From contig JBBCJU010000006.1 in assembly GCA_037190145.1 (NCBI GenBank), positions 372,001 through 436,000 on the forward strand: 64,000 nucleotides of DNA. Reading direction: 5' to 3'. Of this stretch, positions 33,038 to 42,333 are shown in pieces. The translations under genes were made by a program, and so were the position numbers. The notes beneath the pieces were generated by a model. That model saw only the letters and a program-made list of their open reading frames with translations, did no database searches and was not told the DNA's origin. The number at the start of each line of letters is the position of its first letter. Within the stretch, counting starts at the first letter, position 1. This stretch comes from 55-13 sp037190145. GTDB taxonomy: Bacteria; Armatimonadota; Fimbriimonadia; Fimbriimonadales; Fimbriimonadaceae.

Positions 33038-35237
33038 TCTCAAACTACTCCAAAGGGAACCAACATACACAGAGCTCGGAATGTTCGCCGTTATGTGGAG
33101 CGAACACTGTGGCTACAAGTTTTCTCGGCCAGTCCTTGCTTATTTTAAACGCTATAAGGCGGCTTTGGAAGGCGAAGGTTTCGAAAATGCCGGAGTTATT
33201 GATATTGGCGACGGCCTCGGCATAACCATGAAGGTGGAATCCCATAACCATCCCTCAGCCGTGGAACCTTATCAAGGGGCCGCAACTGGCGTTGGTGGAA
33301 TTATTCGAGATATCTTGACGATGGGTGCCCGTCCGATTGCTGGATTGAATTCTCTACGCTTTGGTCCTATCCGGGATGGCGAAGGTGATCCGGCGATTGT
33401 TGAGAGAAATCGCTATCTCTTTGAGCATGTCGTCGCGGGAATTGCCGGATATGGCAATTGTGTCGGTGTTCCTACAGTCGGTGGCGAAGTTGGTTTCCAT
33501 GCACGATACAGTGGGAATCCGTTGGTAAATGCGATGTGCGTGGGGATTCTTAAGACCGATGAGATAACTACCGCCGCGGCAAGCGGAGCAGGCAATCCGG
33601 TTATCTACTTAGGATCTGCAACCGGTAAAGATGGAATCCACGGTGCAACTTTTGCTAGTACTGAGTTGGATGAAGAATCTGAATCGAAGCGTCCGAATGT
33701 TCAAATCGGCGACCCATTTGCCGAAAAGCAGCTCATTGAGGCCACTTTAGAGGCGCTACAGACCGGTGCCATTGTGGGTATTCAAGACATGGGAGCCGCT
33801 GGACTGACATGTAGCACGGTAGAGATGTCGAGCAAGGGGAGTGTCGGGATGGAGATTGATCTCGATCTCGTACCGATGCGTGAAGACGACATGACGGGTT
33901 ACGAGCTAATGTTGAGCGAGAGCCAGGAACGAATGTTGGCGGTTGCTGAAAAGGGCCGTGAGCATGAGGTGATTGATGTATTTCGAAAGTGGGGATTGAA
34001 GGCTGAGGTTATCGGCTATGTCACCGACGATGGCATTTTGACTGTGCGTCGACATGGTGAGATTGAAGCCCAGTTGGATCCCAAGCTTTTGACCGATCAC
34101 TGCCCGGTTTATGAATCTCCAATGGAAGAACCGGCTTACTTCCGCAATGCGAGAGATTTTGATGTTGCATCGGTGCCGGTTGCAGATTTGAAAACATCAT
34201 TAACGTCTTTGCTGTCAAATCCTGAGATTGCCAGCAAACGATGGGTTTTCCAACAGTACGACCAACACGTTCAGACTCAGACGACAGTGACAAGTGGAGA
34301 AGGCGATGCGGCCGTTCTTGCGCTTCGAGGGACACCCAAAGGGGTTGCGATCAAGATTGATGGTAACTCTAGGCAGACCTACTTACACCCTTATATCGGT
34401 GGTCAGTTAGCGGTAGCTGAATCTGCTAGAAACGTAGCTTGTACAGGTGCCGTTCCTCAAGCAGTAACAGATGGACTTAACTTTGGAAGCCCGCAATCCC
34501 CCCATGTGTATTGGCAGTTTAACCATGCAGTGAAGGGCATTGCGGATGCCGCCGAAGCACTCGGGACTCCGGTTATCAGCGGAAATGTCAGTTTCTATAA
34601 CGAGAGCGACCTTGGAGAAGTACCTCCGACTCCGCTCATTGGAATGGTTGGAATTTTGGAAGATGCTTCCAACCGGCTTGGACTTGCTCCTACTACATCC
34701 GCAGGCCTGGCCTTAATCTATGTGCCTGAACTAGAGGTTACGCATGATGGATTGGGGGCTAGCGCCTATCTTGCTTATGTTGCTGGAAAAGAGGATGGAT
34801 TCCCAGTTGCTCCGAACTTATCATCGGAGCGAAATCTTACCGGTCTTCTCGCCGATTTAGCTGCGAAGGGACAGATCCTGAGCGCTCATGATGCGAGCGA
34901 CGGAGGCATTGCGGTAGCCCTTGCTGAAATGTCTATTCAATCTGGGCTTGGCATGAATGTGGAACTTGTGGGAGATGCTTTCGTCTATTCCACGAGGGCT
35001 GACGCGATAATGTACGGGGAACTACCCGGTAGGGTTATCGTGTCCTTGAATTCGGGAAGCATCGAGAGTATTACATCACAAGTTGAGTCCGTTGGTTTGA
35101 GAATTCAACATCTAGGCTCTATTGGAGATGGAACCTCTGTTCAAATGAAGCTAGAGAAAGACGAAGTTGTTTGGTCGATAGAAGAATTACGATCGGCATA
35201 TGAGACGGCAATTCCTTTAGCTTTAGCTGGATCATAA
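32973..35237 (+). CDS. purL: Phosphoribosylformylglycinamidine synthase subunit PurL
   Basis: This 754-residue protein is the small PurL form that works with PurQ and PurS. The N-terminal block LGMFAVMWSEHCGYKFSRPV is diagnostic. Further motifs are ESHNHPSAVEPYQGAATGVG (ATP site), PTVGGEVGFHARYSGNPLVN, IQDMGAAGLTCSTVEMS, and the second-half SGNVSFYNESDLG with SAHDASDGGIAVALAEM. It converts FGAR plus glutamine to FGAM in purine synthesis. purQ and purS are not in the window. The start at 32973 is a choice; ATGs at 32994 and 33006 are also in frame. Confidence 0.96.
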   Translation: MPAITAEMYSSMGLTDGEYQLILKLLQREPTYTELGMFAVMWSEHCGYKFSRPVLAYFKRYKAALEGEGFENAGVIDIGDGLGITMKVESHNHPSAVEPYQGAATGVGGIIRDILTMGARPIAGLNSLRFGPIRDGEGDPAIVERNRYLFEHVVAGIAGYGNCVGVPTVGGEVGFHARYSGNPLVNAMCVGILKTDEITTAAASGAGNPVIYLGSATGKDGIHGATFASTELDEESESKRPNVQIGDPFAEKQLIEATLEALQTGAIVGIQDMGAAGLTCSTVEMSSKGSVGMEIDLDLVPMREDDMTGYELMLSESQERMLAVAEKGREHEVIDVFRKWGLKAEVIGYVTDDGILTVRRHGEIEAQLDPKLLTDHCPVYESPMEEPAYFRNARDFDVASVPVADLKTSLTSLLSNPEIASKRWVFQQYDQHVQTQTTVTSGEGDAAVLALRGTPKGVAIKIDGNSRQTYLHPYIGGQLAVAESARNVACTGAVPQAVTDGLNFGSPQSPHVYWQFNHAVKGIADAAEALGTPVISGNVSFYNESDLGEVPPTPLIGMVGILEDASNRLGLAPTTSAGLALIYVPELEVTHDGLGASAYLAYVAGKEDGFPVAPNLSSERNLTGLLADLAAKGQILSAHDASDGGIAVALAEMSIQSGLGMNVELVGDAFVYSTRADAIMYGELPGRVIVSLNSGSIESITSQVESVGLRIQHLGSIGDGTSVQMKLEKDEVVWSIEELRSAYETAIPLALAGS

Positions 35238-35306
35238 GGTTTGACCGAGCGAAAAATTGTCAAAACGTTGTAGTATGAAATACTTGTTTCTTAGTTGGAG
35301 GAATTC

Positions 35307-36809
35307 GTGAGAGCGTCGTTTCGAATAGGTTTCTTAGTTAGTAGTTTGGCCTTGATTTTCAGTTCTAGCGTTTATGCGCAGGGGAATACCAAGCCGCCGC
35401 AACAGCAAGAGACTCCTGAACAAAAGAGAGATCGGGAACAGAAGCAGAGAATTTTGGATGCCGTTGCTACCTATAAGGCGGGCAATGTTGATGAAGCCAA
35501 GAAGAGTCTTGAGGGACTTTATTCAGAGATTCCTGATAATGCGGATGTACAGACGTGGTTAGGATTTATCTATTTGCGAACGAATGAGGCCGAGAAATCG
35601 CTCCCTTTACTTGAGAAAGCGGCCAAGGTGCGAGACAAGGATCTTGAAGTTCAAACCAATCTGGGTAACGCTTACCTAGAAACAGATCGTCTTGATCAGG
35701 CGTTGACCCAATTTGGAGTGGTGGCTTCTTTGAGCCCAACCATGTCCGAGCCCCATTACAATATGGGTACGGTCTATCTAAAGAAGAAGGACTATCAGAA
35801 GGCAGTCGCCTCTTTTACAAAGGCAAATCAACTCAAAGCAAATGATCCATTTACTTTGAACAACCTGGGTGTTGCCTACGAGGCAGGTCGGAACCTTCCT
35901 GAGGCGGCCAACTGCTTTAAGAAAGCTGCTGATCTTCGCCCCGATCATAAAATCTTTGCCCGCAATGCAGGATTTACATTGGTCCAAGTGAAGCGGCAGA
36001 CTGAGGCCATCCCTTATCTTGAGAGGGTTCTGAAGGCAGATCCTGCAGATACTTTAGCCGCGACTGCTTTAGCAGAGACATACTCCACTGCTGGGCGCAA
36101 GGCAGATGCACTTCGAATTTATGAGTCCATGAAGGATTCAAAGGGCTCTGACGCGGGCTTCTGGTTCAACCTTGGCGTAATGCGGGGCAATCAGGGCAAC
36201 GTTGATGGAGCGGAAGAGGCGTACCGCAAAGCTCTTGAGATTGATGGCTCGGACATTGATACTCTCAACAATTTAGGCTTGGTGCTATACCGAAAGGGCG
36301 ACTATGCAGAAGCTCGAACCATGTTCGACAAACTTGTTGGTTTGAATCCATCCAGCATGGATGCCAAGGTGAATTTGGCGGCCGCATCGGCTAAGTCTGG
36401 AGATACTGACGCTGCGATTCTCATCTGGCGGGATATTTTACGAAGAGACACTTCCCGAACAGGGGCTCGGCTAGATTTGGCAAATGCACTCTGGGCTAAA
36501 GGCGATAAGGATGGAGCTCGATTCCACTACAACGAGGTGGCCAAACGAAATCCTAAGAGTCCAGATGCGTTGAACGGTCTTGGCATGTATAACCTTGACA
36601 AGTCCAATTTGCCGCTAGCTGAACAGTACTTCCGACGAAGCATCCAAAGCGATTCTAAGTTCACTCCTGCTTACAATAACTTGGCGATCACTCTAGAGCG
36701 ACTAAATAAGAAAGCTCAAGCGATCCTCATTTTGGAGCGGGCGATTAAGATCAATCCTGCAGATGCTGATGTGAAAAAGAACTTGGATCGGCTTAAAGCT
36801 GCAGGTTAA
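35307..36809 (+). CDS. Exported TPR-repeat protein
   Basis: The GTG start at 35307 has GGAGG 5 bases upstream, giving 500 residues. A signal peptide (VRASFRIGFLVSSLALIFSS, cut after VYA) is followed by a Gln/Lys-rich linker and about eleven to twelve TPR units, for example ADVQTWLGFIYLRTNEAEKS, SEPHYNMGTVYLKKKDYQKA and DIDTLNNLGLVLYRKGDYAE. TPR arrays are protein-protein scaffolds; the partner is unknown. NAD kinase starts 7 bases after its stop, so they are likely co-transcribed. Confidence 0.9.
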   Translation: MRASFRIGFLVSSLALIFSSSVYAQGNTKPPQQQETPEQKRDREQKQRILDAVATYKAGNVDEAKKSLEGLYSEIPDNADVQTWLGFIYLRTNEAEKSLPLLEKAAKVRDKDLEVQTNLGNAYLETDRLDQALTQFGVVASLSPTMSEPHYNMGTVYLKKKDYQKAVASFTKANQLKANDPFTLNNLGVAYEAGRNLPEAANCFKKAADLRPDHKIFARNAGFTLVQVKRQTEAIPYLERVLKADPADTLAATALAETYSTAGRKADALRIYESMKDSKGSDAGFWFNLGVMRGNQGNVDGAEEAYRKALEIDGSDIDTLNNLGLVLYRKGDYAEARTMFDKLVGLNPSSMDAKVNLAAASAKSGDTDAAILIWRDILRRDTSRTGARLDLANALWAKGDKDGARFHYNEVAKRNPKSPDALNGLGMYNLDKSNLPLAEQYFRRSIQSDSKFTPAYNNLAITLERLNKKAQAILILERAIKINPADADVKKNLDRLKAAG

Positions 36810-36816
36810 GAATAAG

Positions 36817-37677
36817 TTGCGCATCCATCTCTTGGTCAATGGGCATCGTGCAGATGCAGTACAAGCGGCCAAGGAGGCTGCGGTTTGGCTGAAAGGCCAA
36901 GGCGTTGAGGTTGGAGCAGAGCGAGACTCTGCTCCAATTCTTGGTTTAGATTCAGTCGAACCCACCCGTTTTTCGGAGTGCGATCTTGCCATCACCTTTG
37001 GTGGTGACGGCACTTTGATTAGGGCTGCCCATCTTTGCTCGGAGCGAGGGACGCCTATCTTGGGCGTTTACTACGGTCGTTTTGGCTTTGTAACTCAATG
37101 CTTGAATGATCGGCTGGTGGAATGCTTGAAAAGCTTCCTCGGTGGGGATGCGAAGATTGAGCAACGGATGATGCTTCAGGTAGACCTTCTGCGAGCGGGG
37201 AAATCCATTGCCTCCATCCACGCTCTCAACGAAATGGTTCTCCAGCGAGAGGTCATGATGCGAATGATGACCTTTGAGGTCAACATCAACGGCAAGCGCC
37301 TTACTAGCTATCCCGCCGATGGAGTTCTTGTATCCACTCCAACTGGTTCAACGGCTTACAATCTGAGTTCAGGGGGCCCTATTTGTGATCCTCATGTGCA
37401 AGCGCTTGTTTTGACGGCGTTGGCCCCTCATACGTTGAGCGCACGCCCATTGGTGTTGAACCCCGATTCGGAGATTCTAATCAATGTATCTACGAATGGC
37501 GATGCGGTTCTTAGCGCCGATGGGCAGGTTCGTCTCCATATCCTTTCGGGAGACCAGGTGCGTGTGGTTAAGTCCAACCGTGTGACAAACTTAGTGACAG
37601 TGGAGAAGGATGACTTCCTACTGAAACTGAGTAACCGCTTATTCTGGAGTCAAAGTATCTTGGGTGAACTATCTTGA
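36817..37677 (+). CDS. nadK: NAD kinase
   Basis: The 286-residue protein has the GGDGT motif (LAITFGGDGTLIRAAH, near residue 66), the NE/D motif in ALNEMVLQRE, and the conserved VLVSTPTGSTAYNLSSGGPI. It phosphorylates NAD to NADP. The start is a TTG; its end overlaps the next gene by TTGA. It sits in a run of closely spaced plus-strand genes (TPR, nadK, ABC ATPase, phoU). Confidence 0.96.
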   Translation: MRIHLLVNGHRADAVQAAKEAAVWLKGQGVEVGAERDSAPILGLDSVEPTRFSECDLAITFGGDGTLIRAAHLCSERGTPILGVYYGRFGFVTQCLNDRLVECLKSFLGGDAKIEQRMMLQVDLLRAGKSIASIHALNEMVLQREVMMRMMTFEVNINGKRLTSYPADGVLVSTPTGSTAYNLSSGGPICDPHVQALVLTALAPHTLSARPLVLNPDSEILINVSTNGDAVLSADGQVRLHILSGDQVRVVKSNRVTNLVTVEKDDFLLKLSNRLFWSQSILGELS

Positions 37678-38615
37678 GCCTTCTTGAAGTGAACGACATA
37701 CATGTCGAGTTTCCTAGTCAAGGAGGAATTGTCAGAGCGCTTGATGGAGTCTCCCTAACCGTTGAGAAAGGCGAGACTGTGGCCGTGGTGGGTGAGTCTG
37801 GGTGCGGAAAGACTACGCTCGCAAGATGTGTTCTAGGTTTGCAGCCGTTGGCGTCTGGATCCATTAACTTGTTGGGGCAAAAGGTGCAGGGAACGCCCAA
37901 AGGGGTAGTCGAAAGGGTCGGCATGGTTTGGCAAGATCCTTATGCCAGCCTTAACCCCAAGTGGACGGTCGGGAAATCTATCCAGGAACCTTTAAGACTT
38001 GTTGGAAAAAACCGAGATGTGAGTGAGATGTTTGTAGAAGTGGGCTTAGACCCGGCTTTACAAGACCGCTATCCACACCAGTTAAGTGGTGGACAACGCC
38101 AACGAGTAGCCATTGGACGCGCGCTTGCCGTGAAGCCTCCTTTGGTTATCTGCGACGAGCCAACAGCCGCACTTGACCTCAGTATTCGCGCTCAAATTTT
38201 GAATTTGCTGCGCGATTTACAACGGTCAGCGGGCAGGTCGTTTCTATATATTTCCCACGACCTCACAACGGTTCGCTACTTGGCAGATCGAGTTGCGGTG
38301 ATGTACTTTGGACGCATTGTAGAGATTGGAACGACAGAGCAGATTTTCTCTGATCCTCGACATCCTTACACCAAGGCCCTGCTTGATTCGGCACCAGATA
38401 TCACCAAGCTGCTAAGTCTGCCGGATGCCCCTCCTGGGGAAATACCCGATCCAAGAACAAAGTTTGCGGGTTGTCGGTATGTGGGAAGGTGTACTCAGGC
38501 AACAGACACATGTATGAAACTGGACCCTGAAGCAACTGAAGAGGAAGGAAGGACCTACTATTGTCATAATCCCCACGGGATTGTGCAACGAGAAGGGGTC
38601 CTTATCTCGTCTTAA
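37674..38615 (+). CDS. Oligopeptide/dipeptide-type ABC transporter ATP-binding protein
   Basis: The 313-residue ATPase has Walker A GESGCGKTT (near residue 41), Q-loop MVWQDPYASLNPKW (typical of OppF/DppF), signature LSGGQRQRVAIG, Walker B LVICDEPTAALD and the H-loop YISHDLTTV. The C-terminal oligopeptide-type extension has HPYTKALLDSAPD and four cysteines (CRYVGRC, DTC, YYC). No permease or binding protein lies nearby, so it probably serves a transporter encoded elsewhere. The start is a TTG that overlaps the nadK stop. Confidence 0.93.
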   Translation: MSLLEVNDIHVEFPSQGGIVRALDGVSLTVEKGETVAVVGESGCGKTTLARCVLGLQPLASGSINLLGQKVQGTPKGVVERVGMVWQDPYASLNPKWTVGKSIQEPLRLVGKNRDVSEMFVEVGLDPALQDRYPHQLSGGQRQRVAIGRALAVKPPLVICDEPTAALDLSIRAQILNLLRDLQRSAGRSFLYISHDLTTVRYLADRVAVMYFGRIVEIGTTEQIFSDPRHPYTKALLDSAPDITKLLSLPDAPPGEIPDPRTKFAGCRYVGRCTQATDTCMKLDPEATEEEGRTYYCHNPHGIVQREGVLISS

Positions 38616-38623
38616 CATTTGCC

Positions 38624-39313
38624 ATGGAGTCAGGCAGCCATCATCGTCACGCATTCGATAGTGAAATTCGCGAGTTAGAACACGACCTTCTTGAAATGGG
38701 CAGTCGTGCTGAATCGATGCTGGCCCAGGCGGTAGAAGCTATTGCTCGGATTGATTCAACGCTTGCCCAAGAGGTGATGCGACGTGATGACGAAATCGAC
38801 GAGATGGATCTTCAAATCGAAACTCGTTGTCTTCGTCTCTTAGCCCTTCAACAGCCGATGGCAGGCGATCTGCGAGTGATTGGTACGGCCATGAAAATGA
38901 TCACTGATATCGAGCGGGTTGGTGACCTATCGGTAGATATCGCCAAGATTGCGATGAAGATTGAAAAAGAACTTGGCAGCACCGATGCGATTGATGTTCC
39001 CAAGATGGCTTCGGTAACACGGGCGATGCTGCGAGATTCTTTGGAAGCATTTGTACGCCGCGATTTGGACTTGGTTAAAAAGGTCTGCGAGAGTGACGAC
39101 GAAGTGGACGAACTGTACCGACAACTTCGAGGGCAGTTGCATGACCGAATGATTAGCCATCCGGACGACGTTGTTGTCTCCAGCTGGTTATTGCTTGCTA
39201 TTCACCACGTAGAGCGTATTGCAGACCATGCCGTGAACATCGCCGAACGTGTGTCGTTTATGGTGACCGGCAAGATGGAACATCTTGCTAAGTCTCATTT
39301 GCCTCCAGCCTAG
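38624..39313 (+). CDS. phoU: Phosphate signalling protein PhoU
   Basis: The 229-residue protein has two PhoU three-helix repeats, with DDEIDEMDLQIETRCLRLLA and the parallel DDEVDELYRQLRGQLHDRM. The metal-binding DIERVGDLSVDIAKI and HVERIADHAVNIAERV motifs are both present. PhoU modulates the PstSCAB transporter and the PhoR kinase; neither is in the window. It follows the ABC ATPase by 8 bases and overlaps the convergent kinase gene by 4. Confidence 0.94.
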   Translation: MESGSHHRHAFDSEIRELEHDLLEMGSRAESMLAQAVEAIARIDSTLAQEVMRRDDEIDEMDLQIETRCLRLLALQQPMAGDLRVIGTAMKMITDIERVGDLSVDIAKIAMKIEKELGSTDAIDVPKMASVTRAMLRDSLEAFVRRDLDLVKKVCESDDEVDELYRQLRGQLHDRMISHPDDVVVSSWLLLAIHHVERIADHAVNIAERVSFMVTGKMEHLAKSHLPPA

Positions 39314-40227
39314 AAAAGTCCTGGACTGACCGCTCTTAACTCATCTCGGGTTGGAAGCGAGGCCTGTGCGCCTAGTTTTGTGGTCGCAAGTGCACCTGCT
39401 CGATTGGCGATGAGAACCGCGTTCTTGGCGTCTCGACCTTCGTTCAGGAATTCAGCCAAAGCACCATTGAATGCATCGCCAGCCGCAGTCGTATCCACGG
39501 TTTTCAGGTCAATAGTGGGGCAATGCGTATCTGTGGTGCTATTCACCAAGTAAGAGCCTTTTGCGCCAAGAGTAATGACAACATTTTTTACCCCTTGGTC
39601 CATAAACCATCTAGATGCTTTTCGACAACTTTCAGAATCGCAAGGCAGGACGCCGGTCAGACGCTCGGTCTCAGTTTCATTCGGAGTTATCCAATCTAGC
39701 TTAGCCAGTATTTCTCTTGGGAGCTTTATTGCGGGGGCAGGATTGAGGATGCAGAGTTTTCCTTTATTGACAATAGTCTGAACTGTGGCCAGAGGAGTTT
39801 CAAGCTGCAAAAGGACGGTTTGGAATTCAAAGTGAGCCATTCGCTCATTTACAAACTCAGAATCTACGCGGGAATTAGCGCCTCCCGCGACCACGATTGT
39901 GTTTTCGCCATTTTCCGTGACGGTAATCATGGCGGTGCCTGTGACTACATTCTGCTCCGCAAAGATGTTAGAGGTATCAACGCCAAACTGTCGCAGGCTA
40001 CTGATGATTTGAAGGCCGAACGAATCGTTTCCTACCTTTCCGATGAACCGAGGGTGGCCTCCAAGTTTGGCGATGGCACACGCTTGATTCGCTCCTTTGC
40101 CACCCGGAAATGTTGCAAACTTCGTTCCCAGCACGGTTTCGCCAGGCAAAGGAAAGCGAGGAACACGGGTTACCAAGTCCATATTGGCACTGCCTACCAC
40201 CACAACTTCAGGAACTTTGCCAGCCAC
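39310..40227 (-). CDS. rbsK: Ribokinase (PfkB family)
   Basis: The 305-residue protein has the ribokinase N-terminus VVVVGSANMDLVTRVPRFPL, then GGKGANQACAIAKLGG (PfkB signature 1). It has ITPNETETERLTG and the active-site DTTAAGDAFNGALAEFLNEG with the catalytic Asp (signature 2). It phosphorylates ribose or a similar sugar. The strand is opposite to its neighbours, and the 63 bases to the FKBP gene form a short divergent promoter region. Confidence 0.93.
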   Translation of the reverse strand: MAGKVPEVVVVGSANMDLVTRVPRFPLPGETVLGTKFATFPGGKGANQACAIAKLGGHPRFIGKVGNDSFGLQIISSLRQFGVDTSNIFAEQNVVTGTAMITVTENGENTIVVAGGANSRVDSEFVNERMAHFEFQTVLLQLETPLATVQTIVNKGKLCILNPAPAIKLPREILAKLDWITPNETETERLTGVLPCDSESCRKASRWFMDQGVKNVVITLGAKGSYLVNSTTDTHCPTIDLKTVDTTAAGDAFNGALAEFLNEGRDAKNAVLIANRAGALATTKLGAQASLPTRDELRAVSPGLF

Positions 40228-40290
40228 ATCGCTAGTTTATCGTTGGTAAGGTGCATATCGTCTGCCCTAACCGTCATTACAGACTAGTAA

Positions 40291-40692
40291 ATGGAGTTTC
40301 TGGTCCTTGCTTTGCAGTGCTCGTTCCTACCGGTTTCCCTCAAGGGAGTACCGACTGAGGCGGTGCCTGGCCCGGCCTACGTTGTTCAAGCTGGGACTGG
40401 TGTCTCGGCGAAAAATGGAGATCGAGTGACTCTTGATTATTGGATTAAGGATGCCAATGGAAAGGAAATTGCTAACAGTGATCGGAGGGGCATCCCATTC
40501 ACTTTTAATCTGTTGTCATCATCTGGCGATTCCCTTTTGAGCAAGGCGGCTGTGGGTGTAAAAGCAGGCGAAGAGCGAGTGATTGTTTTGTTTCCAGATG
40601 AGGACTATGGAGGGATTGGACCTAATAGCTTCGTAAAAGTATCTGGACCACTTATTATCCGGGTGAAAGTATCTCAAGTCGACCGAAGGTAA
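40291..40692 (+). CDS. FKBP-type peptidyl-prolyl isomerase
   Basis: The 133-residue protein begins with a hydrophobic stretch (MEFLVLALQCSFLPVSLKGV) that may be a signal. It has the FKBP layout: GDRVTLDYWIKDANGKEIAN, FTFNLLSSSGDSLLSKAAVG with VKAGEERVIVLFPDEDYG, and a final beta strand IIRVKVSQV. Some catalytic aromatic positions are not conserved (no typical VIPGWDEGL), so activity is uncertain. It sits 10 bases before the ABC permease gene. Confidence 0.82.
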   Translation: MEFLVLALQCSFLPVSLKGVPTEAVPGPAYVVQAGTGVSAKNGDRVTLDYWIKDANGKEIANSDRRGIPFTFNLLSSSGDSLLSKAAVGVKAGEERVIVLFPDEDYGGIGPNSFVKVSGPLIIRVKVSQVDRR

Positions 40693-40702
40693 CATTGAAG
40701 CA

Positions 40703-41587
40703 ATGCTAGGCGAACTCAAGGAGCTTTGGCGCTACCGTGAGTTACTTCTGGTCATGGTCCAGCGCGACCTCAAGATCCGTTACAAGAACTCAGCGCTTGG
40801 ATTCCTATGGTCATTTTTGAATCCACTCCTTACGGTTGGAGTGATGACCTTTGTTTACTCAAATTTCATTTTTCAAAAACAGCCACAGATGGGTGCCTAT
40901 ATCATGGCTGCGTATCTGCCATTTATGTTCTTTCAACAGAGCATTATGGATAGTTCACAATCCGTTATTGCATCGGTCTCTCTCATAAAGAAAATTTACT
41001 TTCCAAGAGAGCTTTTGCCTCTTGCTGCTGTGCTCAGTAATTTTGTCAATTTTCTCTTTGCTCTAACGATTTTCTTTGGATACCTTTTAGTTAACTATCT
41101 CTTGAACCCAGGAAGCTTTCCCATACAGTCCACTGTTTACTTGCTTCCTATGTTGGTTTTATTTAGTTTGGCATTAACGTTAGGAGGTAGCTTAATAGTA
41201 TCGGCCTTGAATACGTTTTACGAGGATGTAAAATACATCGTAAGCATCCTTCTGTATCTTCTATTCTTTATTTGTCCGATAGTCTATTTTGATGAGACCG
41301 TCGCAAACTCAAAGCTAAATCTAAACTCTGAATGGCTTGCCTATAAGATATACAATCTTAATCCAATAGCCCACCTTTGCACAGCTTATAAGAAAGCAAT
41401 TCTTGCGCCGTATGATCCTAAAGTTATGGGGCCAGCTGGATCTGATTCCTCTGACATTGTTCAGGTGGGTTCTATTCCCATTAGTTGGAACTATCTGGCG
41501 GCTACAGGATTTACTTGCTTCTTTGTTTTGATCTTTGGATACTGGCTTTTTAACCGCTTGAAGTGGAGGTTTGTGGAGCGCCCATGA
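40703..41587 (+). CDS. Polysaccharide ABC exporter, permease (Wzm-like)
   Basis: The 294-residue ABC-2 permease has the typical start LWRYRELLLVMVQRDLKIRY, then KNSALGFLWSFLNPLLTVGV, and six hydrophobic segments. The pattern is that of O-antigen or teichoic acid exporters. It overlaps the ATPase gene by ATGA, so the two are coupled. Together they would export a lipid-linked glycan across the inner membrane. Confidence 0.93.
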   Translation: MLGELKELWRYRELLLVMVQRDLKIRYKNSALGFLWSFLNPLLTVGVMTFVYSNFIFQKQPQMGAYIMAAYLPFMFFQQSIMDSSQSVIASVSLIKKIYFPRELLPLAAVLSNFVNFLFALTIFFGYLLVNYLLNPGSFPIQSTVYLLPMLVLFSLALTLGGSLIVSALNTFYEDVKYIVSILLYLLFFICPIVYFDETVANSKLNLNSEWLAYKIYNLNPIAHLCTAYKKAILAPYDPKVMGPAGSDSSDIVQVGSIPISWNYLAATGFTCFFVLIFGYWLFNRLKWRFVERP

Positions 41588-42333
41588 GCCAGGGATATAT
41601 CAAGATTCGAGACCTTCGTAAAGAGTTTTTACTCAATACTTCAGGGGCAGGTTCTATAAAAACAATGCTCTTGTGGTGGAAGCGGCGAAAGCTAACTCAT
41701 GTTGAGGTTTTGAAAGGGGTTAGTCTAGAAGTTAATCCTGGAGAGTGTGTTGCTGTAGTCGGCAAGAACGGGGCAGGAAAGAGCACGTTACTATCTCTCT
41801 TGGCACGCGTTTATAAACCAACGTCAGGTTCGATCGAAGTGAAGGGGAGAATTGCTCCTCTACTCGAACTAGGGGCAGGGTTTCACCCTGACCTAACGGG
41901 CATTGAGAATATCTATTTTAATGGAGTTATTCTCGGTTTATCTCGAAAAGAGATGCGTGATAGAACGCAGGCCATTATCGATTTTAGTGAGATTGGAGAT
42001 CATATTAATGCTCCTACTCGAACTTATTCAAGCGGAATGCTTGCGCGTTTAGGATTTAGCGTTGCGGTCCATATCGATGCTGATATTCTGTTGGTTGATG
42101 AAGTTCTTGCGGTCGGAGACTATGATTTTGAGCGAAAGTGCTACGCCAAGATTGATGAGTTCCGAGCGAATGGAGGAACTATCTTGTTTGTATCTCACCA
42201 AATGGATGCCGTTCGAAGAGTTGCCGATCGATGCGTGTGGCTTAAGGATGGTCAGGTCCATCAAGTAGGAACTCCAGATCAAATCATTGGGGAATACGAA
42301 GGGCACGGTCCGGCCCCTGAATTGGGGTCGTAA
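41584..42333 (+). CDS. Polysaccharide ABC exporter, ATPase (Wzt/TagH-like)
   Basis: The 249-residue ATPase has Walker A VGKNGAGKST (near residue 63), the family-specific LELGAGFHPDLTGIENIYFN, signature YSSGMLARLGF, Walker B ADILLVDEVLAVGD and FVSHQMDAV. It lacks the C-terminal carbohydrate-binding domain of O9a Wzt, so export should be non-specific and lipid-carrier-type. Its 3' end overlaps the convergent glycosyltransferase gene by 50 bases. Confidence 0.94.
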   Translation: MSQGYIKIRDLRKEFLLNTSGAGSIKTMLLWWKRRKLTHVEVLKGVSLEVNPGECVAVVGKNGAGKSTLLSLLARVYKPTSGSIEVKGRIAPLLELGAGFHPDLTGIENIYFNGVILGLSRKEMRDRTQAIIDFSEIGDHINAPTRTYSSGMLARLGFSVAVHIDADILLVDEVLAVGDYDFERKCYAKIDEFRANGGTILFVSHQMDAVRRVADRCVWLKDGQVHQVGTPDQIIGEYEGHGPAPELGS

